Part shown: positions 30,777 to 39,540 of the stretch, piece by piece | Layout: every line of letters starts with the position of its first letter | Numbering within the stretch: position 1 is the first letter of the stretch | NCBI RefSeq assembly: GCF_000003605.2 | Contig: NW_003158763.1 | Location: 1-39,540, forward strand | Reading direction: 5' to 3' | DNA length: 39,540 nucleotides | Origin: Saccoglossus kowalevskii | Lineage: Eukaryota; Hemichordata; Enteropneusta; Harrimaniidae | The notes under the pieces: generated by a model | The model's input: only the letters and a program-made list of their open reading frames with translations | Database searches by the model: none | What the model was told of the DNA's origin: nothing | Program-made: the position numbers and the translations under genes

Positions 30777-33700
30777 ATTTTTTATTTGGAACGTACCAAT
30801 GAAATCTTGAGTAAAGTCCAAAAATAACAAAACAAAACATTCAGAACAACAAAAACTTACAGTACTAAAACATATCAAGAATATAGAAAATAAATTTTGC
30901 AAAAATGCTAAGAATGAAAAAATCATTACCTGAAACAATAATAGGAAATAATTCATCCATGCTAAAATCTTCCAGCTTTGGGGCATAGATGTATAAAGCT
31001 GCAAGGAATCTAGATCTTTGTTCTTTGATTTGGCAATTATTACAATATAAAATGTAATGTTTCTCATCCCCTACTTCATTGCATTCATGGAGATTACATA
31101 GCCTGTTTTCCTTCAAAATGCCTTTATGTCTACCAGATTCAATGAGAAGAAAATGTGCAGAAGTTCTAAATTTAGTATAAGCTATTCTATGATTTTTATT
31201 TTTAATTTTTTCCAAATAATGTTCAAATTCACACCTGTAAAAGTCAAGGTTACAATTGTTCAACAAATTGTTTTTCCACTTCATACGGTACAAACATTTG
31301 AGCTTCTCTTTAAAAATATCACAAAAATTATTCTGATGTGGGTCTGAATTAGTTAGATCTGTTATGACTAGTAATTTTTGTATAAAGTTAAGCCATGGGT
31401 CATGCACAAGAGTTTTGGATTCTTCATAGGCTGCATCAATGATAGAATTGTTTTTTTTTTTATATAGATATGTTATGTATACAATTTAAATGGGGGAGGG
31501 GTGCTGACAGTTTAGGATTAGGATTAGAGTTATGGGTGAGGGACCTCTAAGGAATCTCTTACCAGAAGTTCAAAAAATTGATTCACAGTTTACAAATCAG
31601 TGTTACATGTATGAAATTGTGATATAGACCAGTTCATACACAGATGCAATTATATATAAACATTTAGATGTCGGGATGATTCAGCCCTGGTTGGTAACAG
31701 CCCTGGTAAATAAAAGATGTTACAGCCCCATAACCAGGGTTCTCGCCACACTGGTCGGCGGTGGTCGGCCCAAACCGGCACTCAAAATTAGCGACCACCA
31801 TGAAAATGCTTCCGATTGTTATTATAATTATGTATATTATGCATCCTGTCAGTCGTGGATTATAATTTGTAAACAATAGAAGTCGCACGATACGTAGCGG
31901 CTAGTCAATTTTGTGAAAATATCATCTCTTTGTTTGTAAGTATATAAATACTTTCTGCGATAGACACAGTCTAAAGATTGAAAGCTAAAATTCTTTCAAA
32001 ATCAATTTCACCCCGATATAACATGGTCAAAGCGGAGTTCAAGATCTGACAGTTTACGCTACTCAAGAAAAAAATCAACGTGTTTATTGCGTGATTTGGT
32101 AAAATACATTTGAACTGTTATTATCAAGTTTCATGTAAAAACTCTTCTTTCAATACCTATTTTACCTTTTAAAAATTGCTAATTACCTCTTTCCTGCAGT
32201 TTTCGACTGAAATCGATGTCAACGCATCATGCTACGACATCGCTTTACTTCCGCAATGTAATTTTTATAATCACTACCATTCGGAAAACTTCAGATTCTA
32301 CCGGCATTACCATGCGGCATTTTGATTGGTTAATGGAATTATTGACCCATCGGGTTGAAGGACACATGCCGGCCAGCTGATACATCACAAACATTATGGC
32401 GGGCTGTGTTTTTACCAAAGTGATCGAGTGATCAAAAATATCCACTCCCGATAAGATAAAAGTTAAATTTTACTTTTATTTCTTATCAAAAAAACGAAGT
32501 AACATTTTTTTGCTTGGCATCATGACTGAGTAAGAGGAATTATTGGTATAATCGGTGTATAACATCGCGAAGTAAGTTATGTCACGTCGTAACTTTGAAA
32601 GTTCAGAAGTTTTATTTGTTCGTTCATTACTGTGAATATATACGTTTTAGAAATTGATGGTACGAAAAATATATTACAACAATACTCCAAATAATTACGT
32701 GGTCGATTTTTTGAATAAATAAGTTCATGAAAATATTACTGGCTGAAACGTTTTAAATAGTCTTCCTACTGTTCCTCGCCTCAGGTAGGCGTCTGTCTGT
32801 CTTTCGTGGATGGGTGCGCCGCCTTTATGGACAATCAAGTTGTGCTAAAGACACGAATCAGGTTTCTTGCCAAGAACCAAATCCCAAGACACGATCTTCA
32901 CCCGATGGTCATCCCCCGGTTGTCAAATTTTGTCGGCCCGAAGGATCAGGAGAAATTACTTCTCTGCACGGTTCAAGCACGGAGTTGCTACCAAAATCGT
33001 ACTAGGGATTCAAGACTGGGTGCCAAGCACATGTCTTTTTGTTACGGCCCAGGCAGGCAGGATAGGCCGGTCTCCCCGACTTTCATCACCAGGTTGATTA
33101 CTGCAACTGTATTAGAGGTCTATAATACTTTAACTTTCTCGACTCGGAGCTTGCAGAGATACCAAATACAAGCGCATGAGGTCCGTGCGATTGCTGACTC
33201 ACTAGTGCTAGCGTCAGGCGTCCCCACGAACGTTTTCTGAGGGCAGGCTTCTGGAGAATGCAAACGTCATTATCAATTACTACCTAAGAGCCACCCAATT
33301 CATTGAGGAGGGCCTCTTTTAGGCTGGGTCCCATCGTAGTGGGTCAGACTCTGGTTGCTGACCCAGCCTGAACAATCACAAGGGTTCCTGTGCATAGGCC
33401 ATAAGTTGGTCTCAGCATTTTTGCGGACAGATTTCTCCACCATCAGCTCTCCTTGTAAGTCTCAAGGTCTCGCTTTTCAGAAATGCAGAAATGTTTCAGT
33501 CTTTACTTCGAAAGCATACTACCCCACAATTTGGGTTTTGGGTCTAGCTTTCTCGAACACACCGAACCCTGTCACCGTAGCAGCATTTCAGATTTTTTGC
33601 TCCGGGGACAGCACAGGCCGAGTAAGACACCACCCTTTTTTGCGGGTCTTATCTACGTGATGAGTGGTGTAGAGTGTATCATCCCAGACTGGGAAAAGAC

Positions 33701-36700
33701 TTTCATCATTTTCTGTTTGCTCGGAAAACCTGCCACCTATCGGCGTCTGACTCTGCCTACAGTTCAAAATAGTCATTTTGACAGACCGGAGTCTCTGGTG
33801 GGCAATTGAACATAGTGAATTTAGGTAGAGGGTTCTCCGAACCCACCTATTTACATTTCATAGCCACCATAGACTCCGGGTCTCGCCCTACCACCCCACT
33901 TTTTCCGTAGTGAATAGCCAGTCTAATGGCGCCGCCATATGGCCTCGGTCACATGGTTTGTGACGTAAGGGAAAAGAATCTTGGGGTCATGGGACTTCCC
34001 CTGACCTAGATTCTATCTCTCCATCATTGGCAGAATCGCTGATTAATGCCTACAGTTCAAAATAGTAATTTTGACTGACTGGAATCTATGGTGGGTATGA
34101 ACTATGTGAATAGGTGGGTTCGGAGAACCCTCTGCCTCGTTCTTTCTAAGGTTTCTTTGACTCTGTTTCCTGCTGAGCTATCAATCTATATAGTTATTAG
34201 AGCGTCAAGCCAAAACTTGCACGAAATTACAAACGCCATGGGTTTATTGGATCTGTTTTCAAATTTACCTGCCATAAAGTCAAACCATTTACTACCCTAA
34301 TCAGGTGTTATTTATAACAATGCAAATTGTGTATGTTATGTATACATCTCTGTCAAGTAGGCTAAGTGTGCCAGAAAGTTTGTTTTTTGGCCTTGGTTAC
34401 AGATTCTTGTCAGTTAATTCTCACTGTTGTTATACCTTACTTCAATTGCTCACAGAGAACCACATTTTGGGTCAAACACAAATGGTCAACATACTTAACA
34501 TGACATATAACAAGACATGCATGTACTAGGATGACATCAGCGAGCTATATTTCTACCGGAAATTATGATTTATTTTGATCATAGACACATTTCTTCCATT
34601 ATATAAGCGCTACTGTTAGAGCAAACAGTAGCATAGAATGAATTGTTTCTGTCATAATTCAGTGAATTTTAATTATTTTAAAGTTGATTCCTTCAACATC
34701 AAATATGCTAAAATTATGAATGCACAATGTACCAAAGGGCAACCAGTAAACTGGTACATGTATAATCACTATGTCATCATAGATATTGTTGACAGTAAAC
34801 TGGTACATGTATAATCCCTATGTCCTCATAGATATTGTTGACAGTAAACTGGTACTTGTATAATCACTATGTCATCATAATTATTGTTGACAGTAAACTG
34901 GTACATGTATAATCACTATGTCATCATAGATATTGTTGACAGTAAACTGGTACTTGTATAATCACTATGTCATCATAGATATTGTTGACAGTAAACTGGT
35001 ACATGTATAATCACTATGTCATCATAGATATTGTTGACAGTAAACTGGTACTTGTATAATCACTATGTCGTCATAGATATTGTTGACAGTAAACTGGTAC
35101 TTGTATAATCACTATGTCATCATAGATATTGTTGACAGTAAACTGGTACATGTATAATCACTATGTCATCATAGATATTGTTGACAGTAAACTGGTACTT
35201 GTATAATCACTATGTCATCATAGATATTGTTGACAGTAAACTGGTACTTGTATAATCACTATGTCATCATAGATATTGTTGACAGTAAACTGGTACTTGT
35301 ATAATCACTATGTCATCATAGATATTGTTGACAGTAAACTGGTACATGTATAATCACTATGTCATCATAGATATTGTTGACAGTAAACTGGTACTTGTAT
35401 AATCACTATGTCATCATAGATATTGTTGACAGTAAACTGCTACATGTATAATCCCTATGTCATCATAGATATTGTTGACAGTAAACTGGTACTTGTATAA
35501 TCACTATGTCATCATAGATATTGTTGACAGTAAACTGCTACATGTATAATCCCTATGTCATCATAGATATTGTTGACAGTAAACTGGTACATGTATAATC
35601 ACTATGTCATCATAGATATTGTTGACAGTAAACTGGTACTTGTATAATCCCTATGTCATCATAGATATTGTTGACAGTAAACTGGTACATGTATAATCAC
35701 TATGTCATCATAGATATTGTTGACAGTAAACTGGTACATGTATAATCCCTATGTCATCATAGATATTGTTGATTTTACAGGCAACTAATTATGCTGCTAT
35801 TCCACGTGGTGATTATTCCAGTGAGGAGGAAGAAGAAGAAACTGAAGAGTCTAATCTAGAAGTGGAACTGACTAACTTTCGTCAGCAATGGCAGGCTGAA
35901 TTGATTGGAAGCTCCAACAGAGCATCTACTGATAATGCCAGAACTGGAAGAAGATCAAGAAACAATAGTCAGAATGAAGATCCTGAAATTCTTGAAAAGG
36001 AGGTACCTAATATATTTGTTGATTTTGATTATTCTGTTTTGTCATGGCATTTTTTTTGTAGATGTGTGTGTGTATTGCCAGTGGCGTTTGTTTTGATGCT
36101 CTTCTAAACGGCAGTTAAAACCACCAAGATTCAAATGATTATTCTAACTATCAAATTTTTTGACTTGTGAGAAATAGTATACTACATAGTATAGATACTG
36201 AAAGAAAAACATTCTTCAATGAAATCAAAATTTTATCAAATATGAAAGACAGTAAAAATCAATTAGCATATTTACTTTCAAATAGAGATACAGACACGGT
36301 AATATGACTTTAGCTGATTAATATATCATGTATATGTACAACAGAGAGGTCTCAAACTAGTATTATTTATTTGTTTCCATACATTTTTTTTAACAATTAC
36401 ATTACATAAAATGTAAATTGTTGGCGACAAGGGTTATTATTATTATGCCATTTACAATGTATAACATTATGAATTCAAAATGAAGGTGAGATTTTCAGTA
36501 ACAGAATTATGTGAAAATTAAATATGGTGAAATATTGTATCCTACAAGTGCTTTCCAGTTTTAGCTAAATGCACATGCCACCTATTTGAACAGCTTTTTA
36601 TTCATTTATTTATTTTATAGTGATAAGTTAATAAATTCACAATTACAATTTGTTATTGCAAAATTTTTATGCAAAAGTTGAATACATCAGAGGAGGTCAG

Positions 36701-36883
36701 AGAATTTTGTAGCGCTGGAATCAGATAGACTTTGCAAAATTTCATCATCTGTAAATTGTGATAATTTAACGATATACACTGTTGGTTACTGTTACAGTAG
36801 TTTTTATTCCTGTCTGTTTCCTCAGGCAAAATATCTCTTCCTGCAAGGTGTGAATGCAGAGAAAAATGGTACATTATATGAAG
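30274..36883 (+). CDS. FBXO9: FBXO9 (F-box protein 9), 5' part, 3 exons
   Basis: FBXO9 is the substrate receptor of an SCF (SKP1-CUL1-F-box) ubiquitin ligase. Exons: 30274-30276 (Met only, proposed), 35781-36002 and 36826-36883; together 94 residues and one extra base. The match rests on an acidic N-terminus, then LEVELTNFRQQWQAEL, corresponding to the conserved LQxFRxQWxxEL block, then EKEAKYLFLQGVNAEKNGTL followed by YE, corresponding to the TPR-like segment that precedes AIKFYRRAMQL in family members. The F-box and C-terminal domains lie beyond the right edge. The exon 2-3 join is phase 0 and exon 3 ends one base into a codon. Exon 1 is the weakest part. Confidence 0.85.
30736..30775. repeat. 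(TAGA)n microsatellite, 3' tail of a LINE
   Basis: About ten GATA/TAGA units sit immediately beyond the 3' end of the minus-strand LINE fragment at 30777-31452. In LINE sense this reads (TATC)n, typical of LINE families that end in a short tandem tail instead of poly-A. Confidence 0.85.
30777..31452 (-). pseudogene. LINE 3' end: C-terminal domain of ORF2 and 3' UTR
   Basis: The minus strand has a 180-codon open frame (30865-31407) that extends upstream without an ATG to about 31452 (NNSIIDAAYEESKTL). It contains KFRTSAHFLLIESGRHKG and LCNLHECNEVGDEKHYILYC, the LRTSSHxLxIExGR ... LCxxC--VEDExHFLxxC pattern that closes ORF2 in several LINE clades. The 5' side is truncated, as is usual for LINEs. 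This frame is intact, suggesting a young insertion. It lies in FBXO9 intron 1. Confidence 0.88.
31453..32795. other. FBXO9 intron 1 segment, no gene established
   Basis: It holds a self-complementary stretch at about 31682-31742 (CCCTGGTTGGTAACAGCCCT against GCCCCATAACCAGGG) and a slightly GC-richer patch with ACATTATGGCGGGCTGTG near 32393-32410. Nothing else is recognised. Confidence 0.45.
32800..33370 (+). pseudogene. Tyrosine recombinase C-terminal part of a second DIRS-like element
   Basis: The plus-strand frame contains RIRFLAKNQIPRHDLHPMVI, DQEKLLLCTVQAR, then QAHEVRAIADSLVLASGVP. The LLCPVRAL-like block and the HEVRA motif (the HxxR of R-HxxR-Y) are typical of DIRS tyrosine recombinases. 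The frame stops at 33240, but a continuation in another frame (FIEEGLF region, near 33298) follows. Everything upstream (RT, RNase H, gag) is missing, so it is a 5'-truncated fragment in the opposite orientation to the 6.6-11.4 kb element. Confidence 0.75.
33755..34137 (+). mobile_element. 3' terminal repeats of the second DIRS-like element
   Basis: A direct repeat (33755-33802 and 34048-34095, GCCTACAGTTCAAAATAGT...CTGGTGGG) is combined with an inverted repeat (33823-33879 against 34079-34137, AGAGGGTTCTCCGAACCCAC). It lies downstream of the recombinase remnant and has the same layout as the 6596-6993 end of the first element. The interior has GGCGCCGCCATATGG and TGACGTAA. Confidence 0.75.
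34138..34743. other. FBXO9 intron 1 segment, nothing recognised
   Basis: AT-rich unique-looking sequence between the DIRS-like end and the minisatellite. Short frames have no recognisable similarity. Confidence 0.5.
34744..35771 (+). repeat. 49-bp minisatellite, about 21 copies, ending at the FBXO9 exon 2 acceptor
   Basis: The unit is GACAGTAAACTGGTACATGT plus ATAATCACTATGTCATCATA plus GATATTGTT, with units alternating ACATG/ACTTG and CACTA/CCCTA. The last copy stops at GATATTGTTGA, and TTTTACAG completes the splice acceptor at 35780. The array therefore supplies the region where the branch point would sit. Confidence 0.95.
35781..36002 (+). CDS. FBXO9: FBXO9 coding exon 2
   Basis: It has 74 codons in phase 0 between TTTTACAG and GAG/GTACCT. 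The sequence starts ATNYAAIPRGDYSSEE, continues with an acidic tract and LEVELTNFRQQWQAEL, then a polar stretch (RTGRRSRNNSQNEDP) and ends EILEKE. The acidic start followed by the FRxQWxxEL helix matches the FBXO9 N-terminus. An overlapping ORF in another frame is a shadow. Confidence 0.9.
36003..36825. other. FBXO9 intron 2, nothing recognised
   Basis: AT-rich intron sequence without repeat structure or an additional exon. Confidence 0.55.
36826..36883 (+). CDS. FBXO9: FBXO9 coding exon 3
   Basis: Nineteen codons and one base, AKYLFLQGVNAEKNGTLYE, between TTTCCTCAG and GAAG/GTAATC. It aligns with the LFLxxVxxExNGxLYEAI segment of FBXO9. The next exon (expected to start by completing an Ala codon, then IKFYR-like) was not found before 39540. 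Confidence 0.9.
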
Positions 36884-37304
36884 GTAATCTTGTGATAAAC
36901 ACATTTATAATGAAAACTTCTACCAATAAATTGTTACTCTAGACTGATAGATAAAAAGGAAAAATATTTTACAATTTTGTATTTTAATAATAAACTTACT
37001 AACAGTTATTTATTTTTTGAGTAAATGTGTACATGTTAGTTCATTGTATTTTTATTCAAGTACCGTAAAAGTTCTAATATAAACCACAGTTTATATAACA
37101 GTGTATCAATTTAAAAATTGAGGATAAAAAACTAAAGTTCTGGGTGCGGTTTATATTACTACATATTGTAATCACTAAATGGGCGTGGTAATTTTTTTCC
37201 ACAATACATGCACAAAACAAACAATACACCGTACAATCTCTTGAATAGGCGTCACTCTAATTTAGGCGTCAAGGAAGAGTGAAAGGCCTCACTTTGGTTC
37301 TGAA

Positions 37305-37554
37305 ATAGATACTACATGTGGACCTCTTTCAGATTTGTTCATTTCGTAATGATATTTTCAATTCTCTAATTTTGATAAATATTTTTGTCATTTTTGGTTA
37401 AAAGTGATATTTTTGACTTGTTAAAAACTGCAAGCCAGATTGCTTTGATATTATATGTGTAGGTATTACAGGTAGACCTCTCTCAGATTTGTTCATTTCG
37501 TGATGATATCGCTTATTCTCTAATTTCGATGAATAACAGCGGAGCTATCTCAGC
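37305..37554 (-). repeat. Repeat family B copy, inverted
   Basis: The reverse complement of the family B monomers (AGAGAATTGAAAATATCATT, AAAAATATTTATCAAAATTA and ACCTCTTTCAGATTTG sense) runs up to the inverted edge motif AGCGGAGCTATCTCAGC at 37538-37554. This shows that family B is dispersed on both strands and across both genes. Confidence 0.8.
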
Positions 37555-37570
37555 CGAGAGGCTGCTTGTC

Positions 37571-37600
37571 AGCCTTCGCAGACGAAGTCTGCCGAAGGCT
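37571..37600. repeat. Hairpin AGCCTTCGCAGAC-GAA-GTCTGCCGAAGGCT
   Basis: A strong stem-loop with 13-base arms and one bulge lies just outside the inverted family B edge, followed by GTCTGTCCGTCCGTCCGTTC simple sequence. It is another element-end hairpin of the same general kind as those at 14430, 19469, 21268 and 39516. Confidence 0.85.
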
Positions 37601-39515
37601 TATACGGTAGATTGGGTTTCGTCTGTCCGTCCGTCCGTTCGTCTGTCTTTTATCTCTTATAACTTTGATATGCTCTGTCCAATGTTTTTCCAAGTTGGTG
37701 CATATGTAATTCTCAATGCCATACATATGCACACCAAGTATTTTTTTGATTCGCCAAAGTTTCATTGTGTTTTTCTGTGATTTTCAACATTTTATTAATA
37801 AAAATGCCGAAATTTGCCAGAACAACATCTCGCAAGAGAACTGGCATTACCGTATTGCGCATGCGCCAGTCTAACCGCTGAGGAAATCGGCGTCGTTATT
37901 GTATTCCGGGACTGTATCGTTCTTTGCACAAGGCTTATATTGATTAAATTCTCAAAGGTAAGAAACTGTGCTTATGGTATTTATTATGAACTTTGATTTA
38001 TCCTTTTGTGTCCTGACTTCAGTGAGAAACTAGTGATCGCACAGTGTCTCACTTTGCCAGAAAAACAGTCCTGCTATTAGTTCAAGAACTGGTTATGAAA
38101 CGTGTAAATCGAAAGTTTATCTCGTCATTTAGGAGGCTTGGGAATAACGTTTGGCATATAAAATACTGGAATAATAAAAACATAAAAGTTTAGAACACGC
38201 TGATCGTGATTTAGAACACGCTGATGCTGATCATGATCGGTCAAGGAGGGCGCTGTTTTGCTGCTGCCAGCTTGGATAAGTACAGTTCAGTTTTACTACA
38301 TTTTACGGATTTTATGGTTTTGTGTGATTATCCTCATTGGATTCCTCGTTTATGTTAAGTATTAGTGCAACTCCTTGGTTCGTTGTTCGTCTATATATTT
38401 GTGTTGCCGTGAATTCTGGTTTTCATTGGCAACTGCTAGCAGATTAAAACTTGGTTTTGTGACGACATATTAGACTAGAATTATCGAGAAAACACAAGTC
38501 AAGTTCGACCAACCGTGACTGTTTGAAAGCAATGATGAAGTTGAAAAGTACTGTAATTCAATATCAATGAATCTATCATCACTTTTAAATTACCTTTGAA
38601 GTAAATATGATACCCGAGTGCGTTACTACACTGGTGAAGTTTATCGGTAAATCAAACCTCTGTCAACAGAGACACATTTTCCCAATCAGCTATTTATTTC
38701 GGTACTGAAGTCAGGGTGGCAATTTCAATGTTTATCTACCATAATTTATCTCCATTATGAGCAGGAAAATAATTTACGGACCTCGATTGAGATGTATTTA
38801 ACGGCGACCATGTTTTTAATTGTTGACTTTGTGCATTAAGGGATAAGTGAAACAATATTAGGAAGGGGGTCAAATTCACGCAATTCTCAATTTTAATGAT
38901 GTTGACTTAATAGTCATAATTTTTTTTTTCAAAACTCCGGATATTTTTTTATATATTATTTTAATACAACTACAATATGTTAATTAGTATGCAAATTAGT
39001 ATGCAAATTAGCAGCCAATCTGAGACAATTTCCTATAATGAACGCTGCAATCCAGTTCAAAGGAAATTTGACATACACTTAGGTTACAGGATCACTACCT
39101 CTGCTGATTAGTTTTTTTATGCACTTTTTTATTTCTTTTGATAGCTTGGCATCCACTTGGTTTAGCTCAAGCAAAATGTTCGGCATATTCCTGGTCAGAT
39201 TTTAATGAAATTGAAAACACAAGTACTCTGGCTTTTTGCACATTCTTAATATTTTATTTTTGCAGAATCCCATGAATATTAATTTGATAACTTTGTAGAG
39301 TGGAAACTGGTGAATTAGTTCATCCTAGACTTTGGTAGAACATGTTTAAAATAGTACAGTGTGAACTGCAATTTCTTTCTGGCTGGTATAAATTTATTAA
39401 GTAATATTTTTTCGTACTAAAATGATTCAAATATCTTTTTTAATTAAATCTAACAGCCAATGGGAGCACATATGCTACAACCTCTGCTTACTTTGGACTA
39501 AATGTTCTTTTTAGC
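37601..39515. other. FBXO9 intron 3 sequence, no exon identified
   Basis: The sequence was read for the expected next FBXO9 exon (IKFYRRAM-like) without success. There is a short duplicated TTTAGAACACGCTGAT at 38191-38225 and a TATGCAAATTAG repeat at 38989-39011. The final exons are beyond the window. Confidence 0.45.
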
Positions 39516-39540
39516 TCCGCTGTCGACTTTGTCGAGCGGA
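39516..39540. repeat. Terminal hairpin TCCGCTGTCGAC-TTT-GTCGAGCGGA at window end
   Basis: A palindromic element edge matching the reverse complement of 19469-19493 with three differences. It implies another family B-type element starting at or crossing the right boundary. Confidence 0.75.

Noticed and set aside
31736-31800. hAT-like terminus (CAGGGTTCTCGCCA)
   Set aside because: The motif is suggestive, but no matching inverted end or 8-bp target duplication was found nearby.
33955-33975. CRE-like TGACGTAA and GGCGCCGCCATATGG as an FBXO9 promoter
   Set aside because: They sit inside the terminal repeat module of the second DIRS-like element and there is no downstream start in frame with exon 2; it could be the element's own promoter, but this cannot be shown from the sequence.
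34744-35771. Possible CRISPR-like or regulatory repeat array (49-bp units)
   Set aside because: There are no spacers; it is a plain head-to-tail minisatellite.
39454-39485. Possible FBXO9 exon after AACAG near 39458
   Set aside because: The translation does not resemble the expected IKFYRRAM segment and no matching donor follows.

Overview
This is a eukaryotic, intron-rich, AT-rich genomic window, probably from a marine invertebrate. The exon-encoded proteins resemble deuterostome versions and the repeat style suggests a hemichordate, but amphioxus, echinoderm or mollusc cannot be excluded. A run of about 995 N at 25509-26503 marks an assembly gap. No bacterial genes, CRISPR arrays, tRNA or rRNA genes were seen.

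Two conserved cellular genes lie head to head. On the minus strand, positions 29885 down to 1438 hold the first eleven coding exons of the exocyst subunit EXOC3/Sec6. They encode 328 residues, all eleven splice in one continuous frame, and the rest of the gene lies beyond the left edge. On the plus strand, the 5' part of the F-box gene FBXO9 starts just across a short shared promoter. It has a proposed Met-only exon 1 at 30274-30276, then exons at 35781-36002 and 36826-36883, and the gene continues past the right edge. Only about 390 bases separate the two proposed start codons, which suggests a bidirectional housekeeping promoter. EXOC3 serves vesicle tethering at the plasma membrane and FBXO9 serves SCF ubiquitin ligation. 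Sharing a promoter does not imply a shared pathway.

Nearly everything else is intronic and dominated by repeats. Intron by intron along the plus strand: a small TA-flanked MITE (1.1-1.3 kb); a 22-bp minisatellite (3.5-3.9 kb); repeat family C carrying ATGGCCGCC hairpins (4.2-6.1 kb); a decayed DIRS-like tyrosine-recombinase retroelement with inverted ends (6.6-11.4 kb, minus-sense coding); hairpin-ended composite repeats of family A (12.8-14.5 and 19.7-21.3 kb); a 74-bp CCAAT-rich satellite (14.7-15.6 kb); family B repeats and foldbacks (15.7-19.5 and 22.1-22.4 kb); a GC-rich MITE (22.6-23.0 kb); an 18-bp minisatellite interrupted by the gap (25.1-27.2 kb); and a Tigger/pogo transposon remnant (27.8-29.0 kb). 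Two LINE fragments flank the promoter (29.3-29.5 and 30.7-31.5 kb). The FBXO9 side holds the 3' end of a second DIRS-like element in the opposite orientation (32.8-34.1 kb) and a 49-bp minisatellite that runs almost into the FBXO9 exon 2 acceptor (34.7-35.8 kb).

The points most worth following up are the shared unusual end architecture of the two DIRS-like elements, the hairpin-terminated monomer-array repeats of families A and B, a GC-AG intron in EXOC3 fixed by reading frame, and the minisatellite abutting the FBXO9 splice site.
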